A stretch of 64,000 bases of DNA from Arachidicoccus ginsenosidivorans (GTDB lineage: Bacteria > Bacteroidota > Bacteroidia > Chitinophagales > Chitinophagaceae), in contig NZ_CP042434.1 in NCBI RefSeq assembly GCF_007971385.1, forward strand, positions 2,170,001 to 2,234,000, given 5' to 3'. Numbering within the stretch: position 1 is the stretch's first letter; the number at the start of each line of letters is the position of its first letter. The position numbers and the translations under genes are program-made. The notes below the pieces were generated by a model. The model saw only the letters and a program-made list of their open reading frames with translations. It ran no database searches and was not told the origin of the DNA. This document shows, in pieces, positions 29,117 through 38,879 of the stretch.

Positions 29117-30880
29117 ATGCAAACTTTATTTGACTGGTTCTCTGATCCCGCGTTCAGCGCCCTGGCAATAAGCCTGCTATCCAGTCTTTGGCAGGCCGCA
29201 CTCGTATTTATCATTATTTATGTCTTGATTAAACTAAATAAAAACGCACCAGCACGCATCCGATATAACATCGCGGCAATTGGTGCGCTGGTAATCACCG
29301 CCTGGTTTTTTCAAACACTCTTATATCATTTAAGTCTGCAGACCACCTTGTCTAGCCAACTATCCGACCATGAGGCCGGCATGCTGTTCTATCCAGGAAA
29401 AATACCTTTATTGTCTGGCTTTTATACAGAGCAAGTAAGCACCACCGGTTTTAGCATAAAAAATTGTATTCCACTGGCTGTGTGTATTTATTTTATCGGT
29501 ATGCTCATTATGACTTTTAGGGTTGTATACGCTTACATCTTAAGCCGTCAACTTAAATCAAAAGGTTTATATCCCGCACCCATCACCTACAAGCATCACC
29601 AGGAAGAAGTTTGCCGTCAACTGGGTATTATCAGTACCGTAAAAATATATCTGTCAGACCGTATAAATGTCCCCGTTATGCTGGGATTTATAAAGCCAAT
29701 TATACTTCTGCCCCTGTCAATTGCCACACACTTGACGACCACCCAAATAGAAGCAATCATAACACATGAATTAGCACATATCCGCCGCTGGGATTATCTC
29801 ATCAACTTTTTACAATCTATTATAGAGGCCGTCTTTTTCTTTAATCCTTTTGTTTGGTTACTCTCAAAAATTATGCGGGAGGAAAGGGAAAAAGCCTGCG
29901 ATGAAATGGTTATTCGTGCAGTACCCGCCTATACATACGCCACTGCATTATTAGCCCTGGAAAAAATAAATGGGACAAAACGTCTGACACTTGCAGCCAA
30001 TGGACACAAACCATTTAAATTATTAAACCGCATTAAACACTTCACCATGAAAGAAAATCCCATGATGACCTTCAGGCAAAAGGCCTTATCACTAGTACTA
30101 ATCCTAATCGGTCTGAGTTGCATAGCCTGGTTAAGCCCCGAAAAAAACAAACAATCAAATAAACAGGCAGGGCAGCACCAAATACAACAAACAAATTTAC
30201 AGGGAACACCAATAAATTTTACCAATACTAAGTTGACCAGTACTGACAGCATACCACATCAACAGAAAGGTAACCAAGTATCAAACCAGGACCTCTCTCC
30301 AGAAATTCAAAAGCAGATCGATGAGATTACAAAATCGGCCAAGCAAATTGCCCAGCAAGTAACCAAAGATACCAGCTGGAAGCTCCACGTCCATGAGATG
30401 CAACATAAGGCTGCTCAGATGGCCGCAAAGTTCGAACAGGACAGTTCCTGGAAATTAGCCGTGGCAAAGATTTCGCAAGACGCAAAAGCCCTCTCCAGTA
30501 AAATGAAAGATGATCCAGCTTTAAAAAGCCAGTTGGAAGCACTTCAACATGGCGCAATGGATTTATCAAAAAAGTATCAACTTTCCCCAGAATATAAAAA
30601 GCAAATTGAGGCTTTAAAAAATAACAGCCAGGCATTGGCCTTTCAACTTCAAAACGATACCACCTGGAAAAAGCAGTTAAAAACAATTCGCTTCAAAGCT
30701 GAAAATCTGGCTAAACGTATAAAGGAAGACCCAGAATTTGCTGCGCAAATAAAGCAAATGGCAGCCTCCTATAAAGACATTGCCTTTAAAGTCATAAACG
30801 ATCCTAAATTTAAACAGCAACTTGAGCAATTACGATCCGATATCCAGAAAATGAAATTACATTTTGGTGACGACGAATAA
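29117..30880 (+). CDS. BlaR1/MecR1-like M56 membrane metallopeptidase with eight helical repeats
   Basis: A 587-residue M56 peptidase. Membrane segments lie near residues 13-39, 50-68, 117-141 and 316-332. The zinc motif is His217-Glu218-x-x-His221 (THELAHIRRWDY), with EREKACDEM following. Classic BlaR1 ends in a penicillin-binding sensor domain; this one instead has a soluble tail (about 335-587) whose residues 393-587 form eight tandem 23-26-residue units, consensus near Dxx(W/F)KxQLxxIxxxAxxLAxKxxx. These are probably amphipathic helices in the periplasm. It likely inactivates its co-encoded BlaI-like repressor on a signal other than beta-lactam. The repeats are diverged enough not to look like a recent duplication. 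Confidence 0.9.
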   Translation: MQTLFDWFSDPAFSALAISLLSSLWQAALVFIIIYVLIKLNKNAPARIRYNIAAIGALVITAWFFQTLLYHLSLQTTLSSQLSDHEAGMLFYPGKIPLLSGFYTEQVSTTGFSIKNCIPLAVCIYFIGMLIMTFRVVYAYILSRQLKSKGLYPAPITYKHHQEEVCRQLGIISTVKIYLSDRINVPVMLGFIKPIILLPLSIATHLTTTQIEAIITHELAHIRRWDYLINFLQSIIEAVFFFNPFVWLLSKIMREEREKACDEMVIRAVPAYTYATALLALEKINGTKRLTLAANGHKPFKLLNRIKHFTMKENPMMTFRQKALSLVLILIGLSCIAWLSPEKNKQSNKQAGQHQIQQTNLQGTPINFTNTKLTSTDSIPHQQKGNQVSNQDLSPEIQKQIDEITKSAKQIAQQVTKDTSWKLHVHEMQHKAAQMAAKFEQDSSWKLAVAKISQDAKALSSKMKDDPALKSQLEALQHGAMDLSKKYQLSPEYKKQIEALKNNSQALAFQLQNDTTWKKQLKTIRFKAENLAKRIKEDPEFAAQIKQMAASYKDIAFKVINDPKFKQQLEQLRSDIQKMKLHFGDDE

Positions 30881-30902
30881 AATCAGTCGAATTTGTATGC
30901 TT

Positions 30903-30937
30903 AAAAAGGGGCGACTATAAATTAGTCGCCCCTTTTT
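30903..30937. terminator. Bidirectional terminator
   Basis: A perfect 15-bp stem (AAAAAGGGGCGACTA and its complement) with a short loop, flanked by A- and T-tracts, between the convergent M56 peptidase and metallophosphoesterase genes. Confidence 0.9.
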
Positions 30938-30977
30938 GCGTTCAGTACCCCAATTAAATGCGCCAATCACTACCGCC

Positions 30978-31790
30978 TCAAACACCAATAACCAGGCCCG
31001 GATCAAATCCCACATGTTCTTTAAGCCAGGTATACCCCAATTGATTCGTCATCAATTTTGTATTGCCCACACAGAAGGCTTCAACATTAGCATGGTGATG
31101 TCCAAAAACCCAATAATCGATTTTAGCATTTTCAATAATAGTATTAAGATCCACAGCAAACGCTTCATTCAAAAGACTTCCTGCATACACAGCAGGATAA
31201 TTATTAAAGGTTGGTACATGATGCGTTACAACAAGCCGCTGGCCGGCAATATTGTTTGCAAGCGCCCCATTTATAAAAGCGATATTTTCATCAAACAGCC
31301 TATTTGTATCTTCTATTGTCAATTTCTTACCAGCCAATCTAATTGCACGGTAGTCATTCATGGACCATCTGATGTGATCAGATTTTCTATCGCTGATTTT
31401 TGTCCATAACGTGGATAAAACAATTTCAACAGTTTTAAAATTAGCAATATAATTATTAACCAAATATACGTTAGACCGTATCCTTTCCTCAAAATGGCCT
31501 GTATAGTTTGCCATATCTCCGTTATAAAACTCATGATTTCCTGCAATCCAATACGTTTTTTCAAAATGATCAGCACAATACGAAAAAAAATCGCTGTACT
31601 TCCCTTGATTGCATAAGTGAATCGGAGCGATATCTCCACCTAAAATCAACACCTTACCTTTCGGAATCAAAGGATTGTTTTTTAAATAAGTGCTGTTTTC
31701 TAGCATCTCTAGGTGTAGATCCGACGCGATTTGAATACCATCTTTTTGTTCTAATTCCATTTGTATTTTCATTTTATTTTTTTTGACCAT
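30978..31790 (-). CDS. Calcineurin-like metallophosphoesterase
   Basis: A 270-residue cytoplasmic metallophosphoesterase. The metal-binding motifs occur in canonical order: ASDLHLE, LGGDIAP, AGNHEFY, VVTHHVP and FGHHHAN. It would hydrolyse a phosphodiester or phosphomonoester with two metal ions; the substrate is unknown. Several in-frame Met codons lie near the start (31790, 31772, 31760) and the true one is unclear. It converges with the M56 gene and has no obvious operon partner. Confidence 0.92.
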   Translation of the reverse strand: MVKKNKMKIQMELEQKDGIQIASDLHLEMLENSTYLKNNPLIPKGKVLILGGDIAPIHLCNQGKYSDFFSYCADHFEKTYWIAGNHEFYNGDMANYTGHFEERIRSNVYLVNNYIANFKTVEIVLSTLWTKISDRKSDHIRWSMNDYRAIRLAGKKLTIEDTNRLFDENIAFINGALANNIAGQRLVVTHHVPTFNNYPAVYAGSLLNEAFAVDLNTIIENAKIDYWVFGHHHANVEAFCVGNTKLMTNQLGYTWLKEHVGFDPGLVIGV

Positions 31791-32061
31791 AATAAAAAAT
31801 CAAAATATTATTCCTTAACCCTTGATCATATTCACAATTACCCGTAGGCTCTCAAAAGATAATTTTTCAATAAATGGCTTGGTTTTGCCATATAACTCTA
31901 TACCAATATTGTTACTTAATGTTAGATTTAGTCTTCCTCAATTAGCGATATATGGCAATTGAAGATTAGTCGTTTTCTACCCTGACAAAAACCAGAAAGC
32001 CATGTAACCTAATCTATATCAATTAATTAGACTTACTATTTCTACCCACTCATCTACCCAC

Positions 32062-33441
32062 CTAAAAATTGAAAATGATCTTCCAACTTCCAGACCTATC
32101 ACTACCAATACGTTGTAAAATTCCCATTTGTTTTAAACTCGATATATTATTGTCAATTGCTGTCTTACCTAATTTAATTCTTTCAGAAAGTCTTTTCTTC
32201 GAAATCTGGCCATTTAGATGTATTTCCCTTAGGAGATTTAATTGAGAAGTAGTCAGCTTGAGCGTCAATTGACTAAGCCAAACTTCAAAATTAATGGGCC
32301 TGAAAAAGCTAACAGAAAAAAAGCCATGTATGCCAAATTTGGGATCTGGTAAGTTTGCCTCACGCATTCCTCCAATCATTCGATTTATCCCGGATCCAAT
32401 TTTCTCCACCATATTCATTCGAAGAAACAGACCAAACACTAATGGGTTTCTCGAAAGACTTCGAGAGCCAAATTCTTCTTTAGCTATGCTATTTACCAAG
32501 CCTCCGGGATTTGTAATATCTACTCTATCATCAAATATATCGACATGCGTTACAGCACCTTTTTCATAATAATCACGGTGAGCAAGTGAATTTATAAGGC
32601 ATTCCTTAAAAATATCTTCAGGAATCTCCAATACTTCCTTTCTAGGACCGGCTCCTTGGATAATATAATTTAGGTTCAGTTTCTGTCTCAGATAGGTTAG
32701 TGCTCCGTTATATTGTTCCAATAGGTTACCAGCAAATGTTTTATCATCCAAAATATAGGTTTTATTGCACCCCTTAAATAATAAACACCGGGTAATTGCC
32801 TGTGGAAAAAACTTCTGGGGATCCTTTCCAAAGAATAGGACAGCCCCATTTTTGAAATATCCGCCCTTTTCTTTTAGCTGCAAGTTTGAAATAATTGTTT
32901 CATCTTCCAAAACATCGCTAATACCTGAATGTCTAATAAAATCTCTAAAAAATTTCTGATTAAAATCTTCTGGATACTTAAAGGATTCACACCTTGCTTC
33001 ATCAAAGAATATCCGATCGGAATTTTGAAAAAAATCCCGCATGCGTTGAACAGAGGTAATCTTTTCAGAATTCGGGCCATTCCTGACAATAATACTTCCG
33101 GAAACTGTATATGGTTTTTCGTTACCAGAGGGACAATGCAGACACAGAACCGTCTTATTGTCCACACTGATTTCTTCTATGGTTAATTCAATCTTAGGCT
33201 CTATACAATTTAAAATATTTTGAATCCTTGACCGGTGATTGTTATCTAAATTTATTCCTCGAATAACCCCTTCATCGTCTATACCTATTAATAAAACACC
33301 TCCTGCTGCATTCGTAAAAGCGCAGATCTCTTCTGCAAGTTCACTTGCTTTACTTGGCAATGATTTCTTCAGCTCGAGATTATACCCTTCTCCTTGCTTA
33401 ATCAATAAATTTAATTCTTCCTTTTTCATTTTTGGCATCAA
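32062..33441 (-). CDS. Schlafen AlbA_2-domain protein with C-terminal winged helix
   Basis: A 459-residue protein of the COG2865 type. The N-terminal AlbA_2 (Schlafen) domain shows GEGYNLELKKSLPSKASELAEEICAFTNAAGGVLLIGIDDEG (given as short pieces ELKKSLP and AFTNAAGGVLLIGIDD). The middle resembles the HATPase_c_4 module (ECLINSLAHRDYYEKG, DRVDITNPGGL, GSGINRM), and the end is a winged helix (ISKKRLSERIKLGKTAIDNN). These proteins are often annotated as RecG-like or transcriptional regulators, and several are linked to phage defence. It is isolated, with a 271-bp spacer on one side and more than 700 bp of gene-poor DNA on the other. Confidence 0.9.
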   Translation of the reverse strand: MMPKMKKEELNLLIKQGEGYNLELKKSLPSKASELAEEICAFTNAAGGVLLIGIDDEGVIRGINLDNNHRSRIQNILNCIEPKIELTIEEISVDNKTVLCLHCPSGNEKPYTVSGSIIVRNGPNSEKITSVQRMRDFFQNSDRIFFDEARCESFKYPEDFNQKFFRDFIRHSGISDVLEDETIISNLQLKEKGGYFKNGAVLFFGKDPQKFFPQAITRCLLFKGCNKTYILDDKTFAGNLLEQYNGALTYLRQKLNLNYIIQGAGPRKEVLEIPEDIFKECLINSLAHRDYYEKGAVTHVDIFDDRVDITNPGGLVNSIAKEEFGSRSLSRNPLVFGLFLRMNMVEKIGSGINRMIGGMREANLPDPKFGIHGFFSVSFFRPINFEVWLSQLTLKLTTSQLNLLREIHLNGQISKKRLSERIKLGKTAIDNNISSLKQMGILQRIGSDRSGSWKIIFNF

Positions 33442-34160
33442 TTTTCAATCTTACTTGCTTTTTGCTTCAAACATCCTAGAAGCTCATGGCCATGAGGACT
33501 TATGGCTGGCCTACATATCGGAGACAAAATTAAATGGAAAAAAATTAAAAAGGGGACACTTTTGGACGTTTTTAAAAAGGAAATGATCAAAGGATAAAGC
33601 AAGTATACGTCGCTGTTGGATTCATTGTTACATAATCTTATGAGGTAAGCTATGAGTTTATAAAAATATAGCATCCCGTGTAAGGTTCCATCCAGGAGTC
33701 CAATGTTTAATATCTAAAAATGGATTAAAAGATCAGAAATTTTCCGGCCATTCTGGCCACACAGAAAACAAAAGAATTTGTTCAAAATTTAATTTCGCAA
33801 AACCAGGTCTATTAAGGATCCCCTATTTTCTTCTCCCGGATAATGAGCACCATTTAATTGCTATCTTTTGTCTCCAATACCCCTCCATTTGTCTCGTCAA
33901 AAGAATTTTAGTATGCAGAAATAAGCCTAAAAATTGTCAGAAGCAGTGAGGCCTCATTAATATTTTGTGGAATTAGGCTATTTAGCCCTGGGACATTTAA
34001 TTTATTCGCGCTCCTTTATGTCGTCGTTGTATTCTCCCTGGTGTCGTGGATTTATCTGACCAAAAGTTCTGGCAACCTAAAATAAGCCTAAAATCCAGGG
34101 CAAAAAGGCAAAAAAAATCCTGTAAATATAGATTTACAGGATTTTGCAAGTTTTTCTAAG
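33442..34160. other. Gene-poor region before tRNA-Leu
   Basis: About 720 bp without a convincing gene. A 78-codon minus frame at 33438-33674 is rich in Ile/Leu but has no start context and overlaps the promoter side of the AlbA_2 gene. Apart from the tRNA terminator at 34114-34145 I see nothing identifiable; it may hold decayed DNA. Confidence 0.4.
34114..34145 (-). terminator. Terminator of tRNA-Leu
   Basis: A perfect 14-bp stem (AAAATCCTGTAAAT and complement) around ATAG, followed on the minus strand by a run of seven T, 16 bp past the tRNA 3' end. Confidence 0.85.
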
Positions 34161-34244
34161 TGCGGAAGAGGAGATTCGAACTCCCAAGCCCTAACGGGCA
34201 CTACCACCTCAAAGTAGCGCGTCTACCAATTTCGCCACCTCCGC
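34161..34244 (-). tRNA. tRNA-Leu(GAG)
   Basis: An 84-nt tRNA. On the minus strand the acceptor GCGGAGG pairs with CTTCCGC (one G-U), the D arm holds GGTAGACGC, the anticodon stem CTACT/GGTAG encloses loop TTGAGGT giving anticodon GAG, a long variable arm (GCCC-GTTA-GGGC) marks the class-II tRNA, and the T loop is TTCGAAT. CCA is not encoded. TATTTTTG at 34253-34260 (minus) fits the -7 promoter element. Confidence 0.93.
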
Positions 34245-34366
34245 TTGGTGCGCAAAAATAAGGGATGTTTGCTTTATATCTATATTTAATAGCCAATAAT
34301 TTTGTGTCCGCTTAAATTTATGTATTTTTAGTACAACGAATTCCTTTAAAATACAAGATATTTAAT

Positions 34367-36148
34367 ATGATCCCTACCCGTTTATTTGATGCAATTGACT
34401 ACCAGCAGCTTAATTTCTCCAAAAAAGATATGCTGGTTCATAAAAGCAATGGACATTGGCAATCGCATTCAACCTTGGAAGTAGGGGAGGCCGCTTTAAA
34501 AATGGCCGCCGGATTACATAATTTAGGCATCAGTGCCCGAGACTATACAGCAGAAGGTGCAGATAAAGTGGCCATTATTTCAGAAAACAGGCCAGAATGG
34601 ATCATTTCCGATTTAGCGGTTCAACAGGTCGGAGCTGTTCTGGTTCCTATCTATCCTACGACGCCTCCAGAAGAATTATTCTACATATTTAAGGAAGCAG
34701 AAATTAAAATGGTACTAATTTCTAGTCCGTTGCTATTTAATAAGTATCAAGCGGTTTTACGTGAACTTCCCAGCATTCAGTATATATATTCATTCGACCA
34801 GACGGATAATCCTTTATGGTCAGAGATTCAACTAATGGCAGACCAGGATGCAATCAATCGAGTTCAGGAAATTAAAGCGGGTATCACCGGCGACCATCTG
34901 GCCACTATTATATACACTTCTGGCACAACCGGACAACCCAAAGGAGTAATGCTCTCCCATAGTAATATTCTAAGCTGTGCCATGCTTGCAAAAGAAAGCT
35001 TTCCTTTTCCGGATAACCCAACACTTAGGGCACTGAGCTTTCTTCCCCTAAACCACATTTTTGAAAAATGTATCAGCTACGTCTATATGTTTAGTGGTAT
35101 TAGCATCTATTTTGCCGAGGGTATGGAAAAGATAGGAGAGAACATTAAAGAAATCAAACCGCATATTTTCATGACTGTTCCTAGGTTATTAGAAAAGGTC
35201 TTTGAGAAGATCAATAAAACAGGGCAGCAATTACAAGGCACTCAAAAAAAAGTATTCAATTGGTCGATACGTATCGCAGAAAGGTATGACAACCAAAAAT
35301 GGCACAGTCCGTTATATAAGACAAAGCTGCGCCTGGCTCAAATATTGGTTTTCTCAAAATGGCAGGCGGCCTTAGGGGGAGAAATACTTTATATAATAAC
35401 CGGCGGAGCCGCCTGTCCACAGCGCTTACTTAGAATCTTTAATGCCGCATGTATCCCCGTTTATGAAGGTTATGGACCTACAGAAAATAGTCCTGTAATA
35501 GCCGTAAACCGTCATGTCAATAATGAAAATTATATCGGGACCGTCGGTCCGGTCATAGACGGACTGGAATTTAAATTGGAAGAAGATGGAGAAATTTGTG
35601 TAAAAGGTCCTACGGTTATGCAAGGCTACTATAAGCAGCCAACGCTCACAGCTGAAACGGTCATCGACGGATGGCTGCACACTGGAGATATAGGAACCCT
35701 CATAGAAGGAAGTTTCTTAAAAATAACAGACCGCAAAAAAGAACTGTTTAAAACCTCAGGAGGTAAATATGTGGCACCTCAACCCATAGAAAACAAGCTT
35801 AAAGAACTCGATATCGTGGAACAGGCCATAATTGTCGGGGCAGAACAAAAATATGTCGGAGCCCTGATTGTCCCCAATGCAGAAGGCCTCAAAGATTGGG
35901 CAACACAAAACAATTTACCTTATAATACCCTGGAACAGGCCATCGCACTCCCTGAAATTAAAAAACTCTTTAAAGATCATATTCAAAAGATCAATCAGAC
36001 CCTCAGCAGTACAGAACAGATCAAAAAGCATATGCTGCTTACTAAGCCTTGGAGTATAGACGCTGGCGAGTTAACGCCAAAACTTAGTGTAAGACGTAAA
36101 GTTGTATTAGAAAAATATAAAGATGCTATCGCCAGGCTATTCAATTAA
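34367..36148 (+). CDS. Long-chain acyl-CoA synthetase (AMP-forming)
   Basis: A 593-residue AMP-dependent ligase that activates fatty acids to acyl-CoA by way of an acyl-adenylate. The P-loop-like motif IIYTSGTTGQPKGVMLSH, the GGAACPQRLLRIF and VYEGYGPTENSPVIA motifs, and the C-terminal hinge GDIGTLIEGSFLKITDRKKELFKTSGGKYVAP (cited in parts: DRKKELFKTSGGKYV) are all present. Length and the FNAACIPVYEGYG region match the FadD15/FAA-type group. It has no signal peptide and acts at the inner membrane face. It is monocistronic, converging with purD. Confidence 0.95.
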   Translation: MIPTRLFDAIDYQQLNFSKKDMLVHKSNGHWQSHSTLEVGEAALKMAAGLHNLGISARDYTAEGADKVAIISENRPEWIISDLAVQQVGAVLVPIYPTTPPEELFYIFKEAEIKMVLISSPLLFNKYQAVLRELPSIQYIYSFDQTDNPLWSEIQLMADQDAINRVQEIKAGITGDHLATIIYTSGTTGQPKGVMLSHSNILSCAMLAKESFPFPDNPTLRALSFLPLNHIFEKCISYVYMFSGISIYFAEGMEKIGENIKEIKPHIFMTVPRLLEKVFEKINKTGQQLQGTQKKVFNWSIRIAERYDNQKWHSPLYKTKLRLAQILVFSKWQAALGGEILYIITGGAACPQRLLRIFNAACIPVYEGYGPTENSPVIAVNRHVNNENYIGTVGPVIDGLEFKLEEDGEICVKGPTVMQGYYKQPTLTAETVIDGWLHTGDIGTLIEGSFLKITDRKKELFKTSGGKYVAPQPIENKLKELDIVEQAIIVGAEQKYVGALIVPNAEGLKDWATQNNLPYNTLEQAIALPEIKKLFKDHIQKINQTLSSTEQIKKHMLLTKPWSIDAGELTPKLSVRRKVVLEKYKDAIARLFN

Positions 36149-36162
36149 GCCTAAAAAATAAA

Positions 36163-37440
36163 TTATTTGAACTCGTAACCGATATCACTTCTATATTGCA
36201 TTCCATCAAATTGGATCTGCTTTAATAGTGCGCGTGATTTTTCAGCAGCCTGTTCAATATTTTCTCCATAAGAAGTCACTGCCAATACGCGACCGCCATT
36301 GGTCAGGGTATCATTCCCATCTAATTTTGTTCCCGCATGGAAAACCAGACTTTCTTTATTGTCCTTCAAATCTGGAAGCGTAATTTTCTTACCTTTTTCA
36401 TAGCTCCCGGGATAGCCTCCACTGACGGCCACCACTGTAACACAAGATCTGGAAGCTGGCTGGATATTAACCTCTTTTAATCCTCCATGGTAGACTGCCA
36501 AAAAAAGATCCACAATATCTGCATTCAGGCTGGGCATGATCACCTCTGTTTCCGGATCCCCCATACGGCAATTATATTCAATAACCATTGGTGCGCCATT
36601 AACCTTTATCAGCCCAAAGAAAATAAACCCTTTATAATCAATCTTTTCTTCAGCGATCCCTTTTATCGTTGGATGGATAATCTTCTTTTCCACTTGCTCC
36701 ATAAAGGCATTATCCATAAAAGGTACCGGGGTAACACAACCCATGCCTCCGGTATTCAGCCCGGTATCACCTTCGCCAATACGCTTATAGTCTTTGGCAT
36801 GTCCAATTATTTTATAATCTTTTCCGTCAGTTAATACAAACACACTTACCTCAATGCCATCCAAAAATTGTTCAATAACGACTTTGGAAGACGCCTCTCC
36901 AAATTGCTTATTGAGAATCATCTCCTCAAAAGTATTCAATGCTTCTTCATGCGTTGCTGCTATAACCACGCCTTTTCCGGCAGCCAGTCCATCTGCCTTT
37001 AATACAACAGGCAGACTATGAGCCGCAATATAGGCTTTACCTTGTTCATAAGTCTGCTCATTAAATTCCGCATAGGACGCCGTAGGTATCCCGTGACGCT
37101 CCATAAATTTCTTAGAAAACGCTTTACTTCCTTCCAGCTGTGCACCATACTTGGAGGGAGCTATAACCATTCCTTTCCAGTCCTGTTGTGCTTGAAAATA
37201 ATCATAAATGCCGTTAACCAACGGATCCTCCGGCCCTACCACCAACATGGAGACCTTATTATCAATTACAAATTGCTTGATTTTGACAAAATCATTGACT
37301 TCAATAGGCACATTCTGACCGGTAGTTGCTGTTCCAGCATTGCCTGGTGCTATAAACACCTTATCACAGTGTTTGCTTTCCTTGATTTTCCAGGCCAGGG
37401 CGTGTTCTCTTCCGCCAGATCCTAATATAAGTATGTTCAT
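36163..37440 (-). CDS. purD: Phosphoribosylamine-glycine ligase
   Basis: A 425-residue GAR synthetase, second step of de novo purine synthesis. I chose ATG 37440 because the conserved N-terminus MNILILGSGGREHALAWK starts there; the upstream extension is not conserved in the family. ATP-grasp landmarks include GPEDPLVNGIYD, VLKADGLAAGKGVVIA, NTGGMGCVTPVP and VIEYNCRMGDPETEVIMP. Other purine genes are not adjacent, as is common in Bacteroidota. It converges with the acyl-CoA synthetase gene with only 14 bp between the stops. Confidence 0.98.
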   Translation of the reverse strand: MNILILGSGGREHALAWKIKESKHCDKVFIAPGNAGTATTGQNVPIEVNDFVKIKQFVIDNKVSMLVVGPEDPLVNGIYDYFQAQQDWKGMVIAPSKYGAQLEGSKAFSKKFMERHGIPTASYAEFNEQTYEQGKAYIAAHSLPVVLKADGLAAGKGVVIAATHEEALNTFEEMILNKQFGEASSKVVIEQFLDGIEVSVFVLTDGKDYKIIGHAKDYKRIGEGDTGLNTGGMGCVTPVPFMDNAFMEQVEKKIIHPTIKGIAEEKIDYKGFIFFGLIKVNGAPMVIEYNCRMGDPETEVIMPSLNADIVDLFLAVYHGGLKEVNIQPASRSCVTVVAVSGGYPGSYEKGKKITLPDLKDNKESLVFHAGTKLDGNDTLTNGGRVLAVTSYGENIEQAAEKSRALLKQIQFDGMQYRSDIGYEFK

Positions 37441-37530
37441 GCAATGTGTTTTAAAACTCCCGCGAAAATAAAAAAGCCCGGCCATTTTTCCCTGCTTCCC
37501 TTAAAATTTTAAGTCAAACAGGAAAAAACA

Positions 37531-37558
37531 AAGCCGCTAATTCAAGAATTAGCGGCTT
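37531..37558 (-). terminator. Terminator of tRNA-Glu
   Basis: A 12-bp perfect stem (AAGCCGCTAATT and complement) with loop CAAG, followed on the minus strand by TGTTTTTTCC, downstream of the tRNA-Glu gene. Confidence 0.88.
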
Positions 37559-37583
37559 ATGCAACTTTTAAACCTTTCCTTTG

Positions 37584-37655
37584 TAGAGCGTACGGGAATC
37601 GAACCCGTGATTCCTCCGTGAAAGGGAGGTGTCTTAACCCCTTGACCAACGCTCC
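37584..37655 (-). tRNA. tRNA-Glu(TTC)
   Basis: A 72-nt tRNA. On the minus strand the acceptor GGAGCGT pairs with ACGCTCT, the anticodon loop CTTTCAC between CCTCC and GGAGG arms gives TTC (Glu), and the T arm is ACGGG-TTCGATT-CCCGT. CCA is not encoded. It has its own promoter and terminator. Confidence 0.95.
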
Positions 37656-37672
37656 GTTATCGTTTGGGATTG

Positions 37673-37703
37673 CAAAGGTAATATAATTTAATTTTCCACC
37701 AAA
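37673..37703 (-). promoter_or_regulatory. Bacteroidota-type promoter of tRNA-Glu
   Basis: On the minus strand TTTG is followed after exactly 19 bp by TACCTTTG, the full consensus for the primary sigma factor of Bacteroides relatives. The -7 element lies 17 bp upstream of the tRNA 5' end. Confidence 0.85.
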
Positions 37704-37838
37704 TATTTTTCAAGATTTCTAAAAAAACAAATATTTGCAAACGAACGGTTATTCACGAGAAAAATGTTAATTCTTTATTATAACTGCCCTGTTTCCTGTA
37801 AATTCGCATCACATTATTCAAAACAAAATAAATTCGAT

Positions 37839-38852
37839 ATGAGTTCAGTAAAAGTTGCGATCAATGGTTTTGGTCGCATTGGTCGTCTCGTTTTCCGTCA
37901 GATCTACAATATGGAAGGGATTGAAGTTGTGGCTGTAAATGACCTTACAAGCCCTTCTACATTAGCCCATCTGCTTAAATACGATAGCGCTCAGGGCCGT
38001 TTTGAAGGTACCGTTACCAGCACCGACAATTCCATCATTGTTAATGGAGAACAGATCAATATATACGCCCAAAGAGACCCGGCACAGATTCCCTGGGGAG
38101 AACATGACGTAGACGTAGTTATTGAGTCTACTGGATTCTTCGCTGATAAAGACAAGGCCTCTGCTCACTTAAAAGCAGGCGCTAAAAGAGTTGTGATCTC
38201 TGCTCCAGCTACCGGTGATCTGAAAACCATCGTTTTCAATGTAAACCATGACATTTTAGATGGTAGCGAAACTATTATCAGTTGTGCATCATGTACAACC
38301 AACTGTCTGGCGCCAATGGCTAAAGCACTTAATGACGCTTTCAAAATTGAAGTCGGTAGCATGACTACTGTTCACGCATATACAAACGATCAGAATACCC
38401 TGGATGCACCGCACCCTAAAAATGACCTTCGTCGTGCCCGTGCAGCTGCCCAGAATATTGTTCCTAATTCCACTGGTGCTGCAAAAGCAATTGGCCTGGT
38501 TCTTCCAGAACTGAAAGGTGTTTTAGATGGTGGTGCTCAGCGCGTTCCAGTAATCACTGGTTCATTAACAGAACTGACTGCAGTTCTGGCTAAAAAGACC
38601 TCTGTTGATGAAGTTAATGCAGCCATGAAAGCAGCAAGCAACGAAAGCTTTGGTTATAATGAAGATCCAATTGTTAGCTCTGATATCATCGGTATCCACT
38701 TCGGATCTTTGTTTGATGCAACACAAACCAAAGTCGTTGAATTTGGTGGCAAACAACTCGTAAAAGTTACCAGCTGGTACGATAATGAAATGAGCTATGT
38801 ATCTCAATTGGTACGTACAGTCCATTTTTTTGCTGGTCTGATCTCTAAATAA
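37839..38852 (+). CDS. gapA: Glyceraldehyde-3-phosphate dehydrogenase
   Basis: A 337-residue GAPDH of glycolysis/gluconeogenesis. I chose ATG 37839 because [17 protein letters not shown] is the conserved NAD-binding start; the extra 25 residues upstream are not family-like. The catalytic Cys152 lies in [12 protein letters not shown], with the [23 protein letters not shown] loop (as HAYTNDQ and [11 protein letters not shown]) and [16 protein letters not shown] at the end. Asp35 after VAVN suggests NAD rather than NADP preference. It is followed by an imperfect terminator hairpin and seems monocistronic. Confidence 0.98.
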   Translation: MSSVKVAINGFGRIGRLVFRQIYNMEGIEVVAVNDLTSPSTLAHLLKYDSAQGRFEGTVTSTDNSIIVNGEQINIYAQRDPAQIPWGEHDVDVVIESTGFFADKDKASAHLKAGAKRVVISAPATGDLKTIVFNVNHDILDGSETIISCASCTTNCLAPMAKALNDAFKIEVGSMTTVHAYTNDQNTLDAPHPKNDLRRARAAAQNIVPNSTGAAKAIGLVLPELKGVLDGGAQRVPVITGSLTELTAVLAKKTSVDEVNAAMKAASNESFGYNEDPIVSSDIIGIHFGSLFDATQTKVVEFGGKQLVKVTSWYDNEMSYVSQLVRTVHFFAGLISK

Positions 38853-38879
38853 TTCTACTTAACAGAATTTCTGGCATTT

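Noticed and set aside
33438-33674. A 78-codon hydrophobic frame upstream of the AlbA_2 gene
   Set aside because: No start context, no domain, and it overlaps the AlbA_2 start; AT-rich DNA easily gives such frames.
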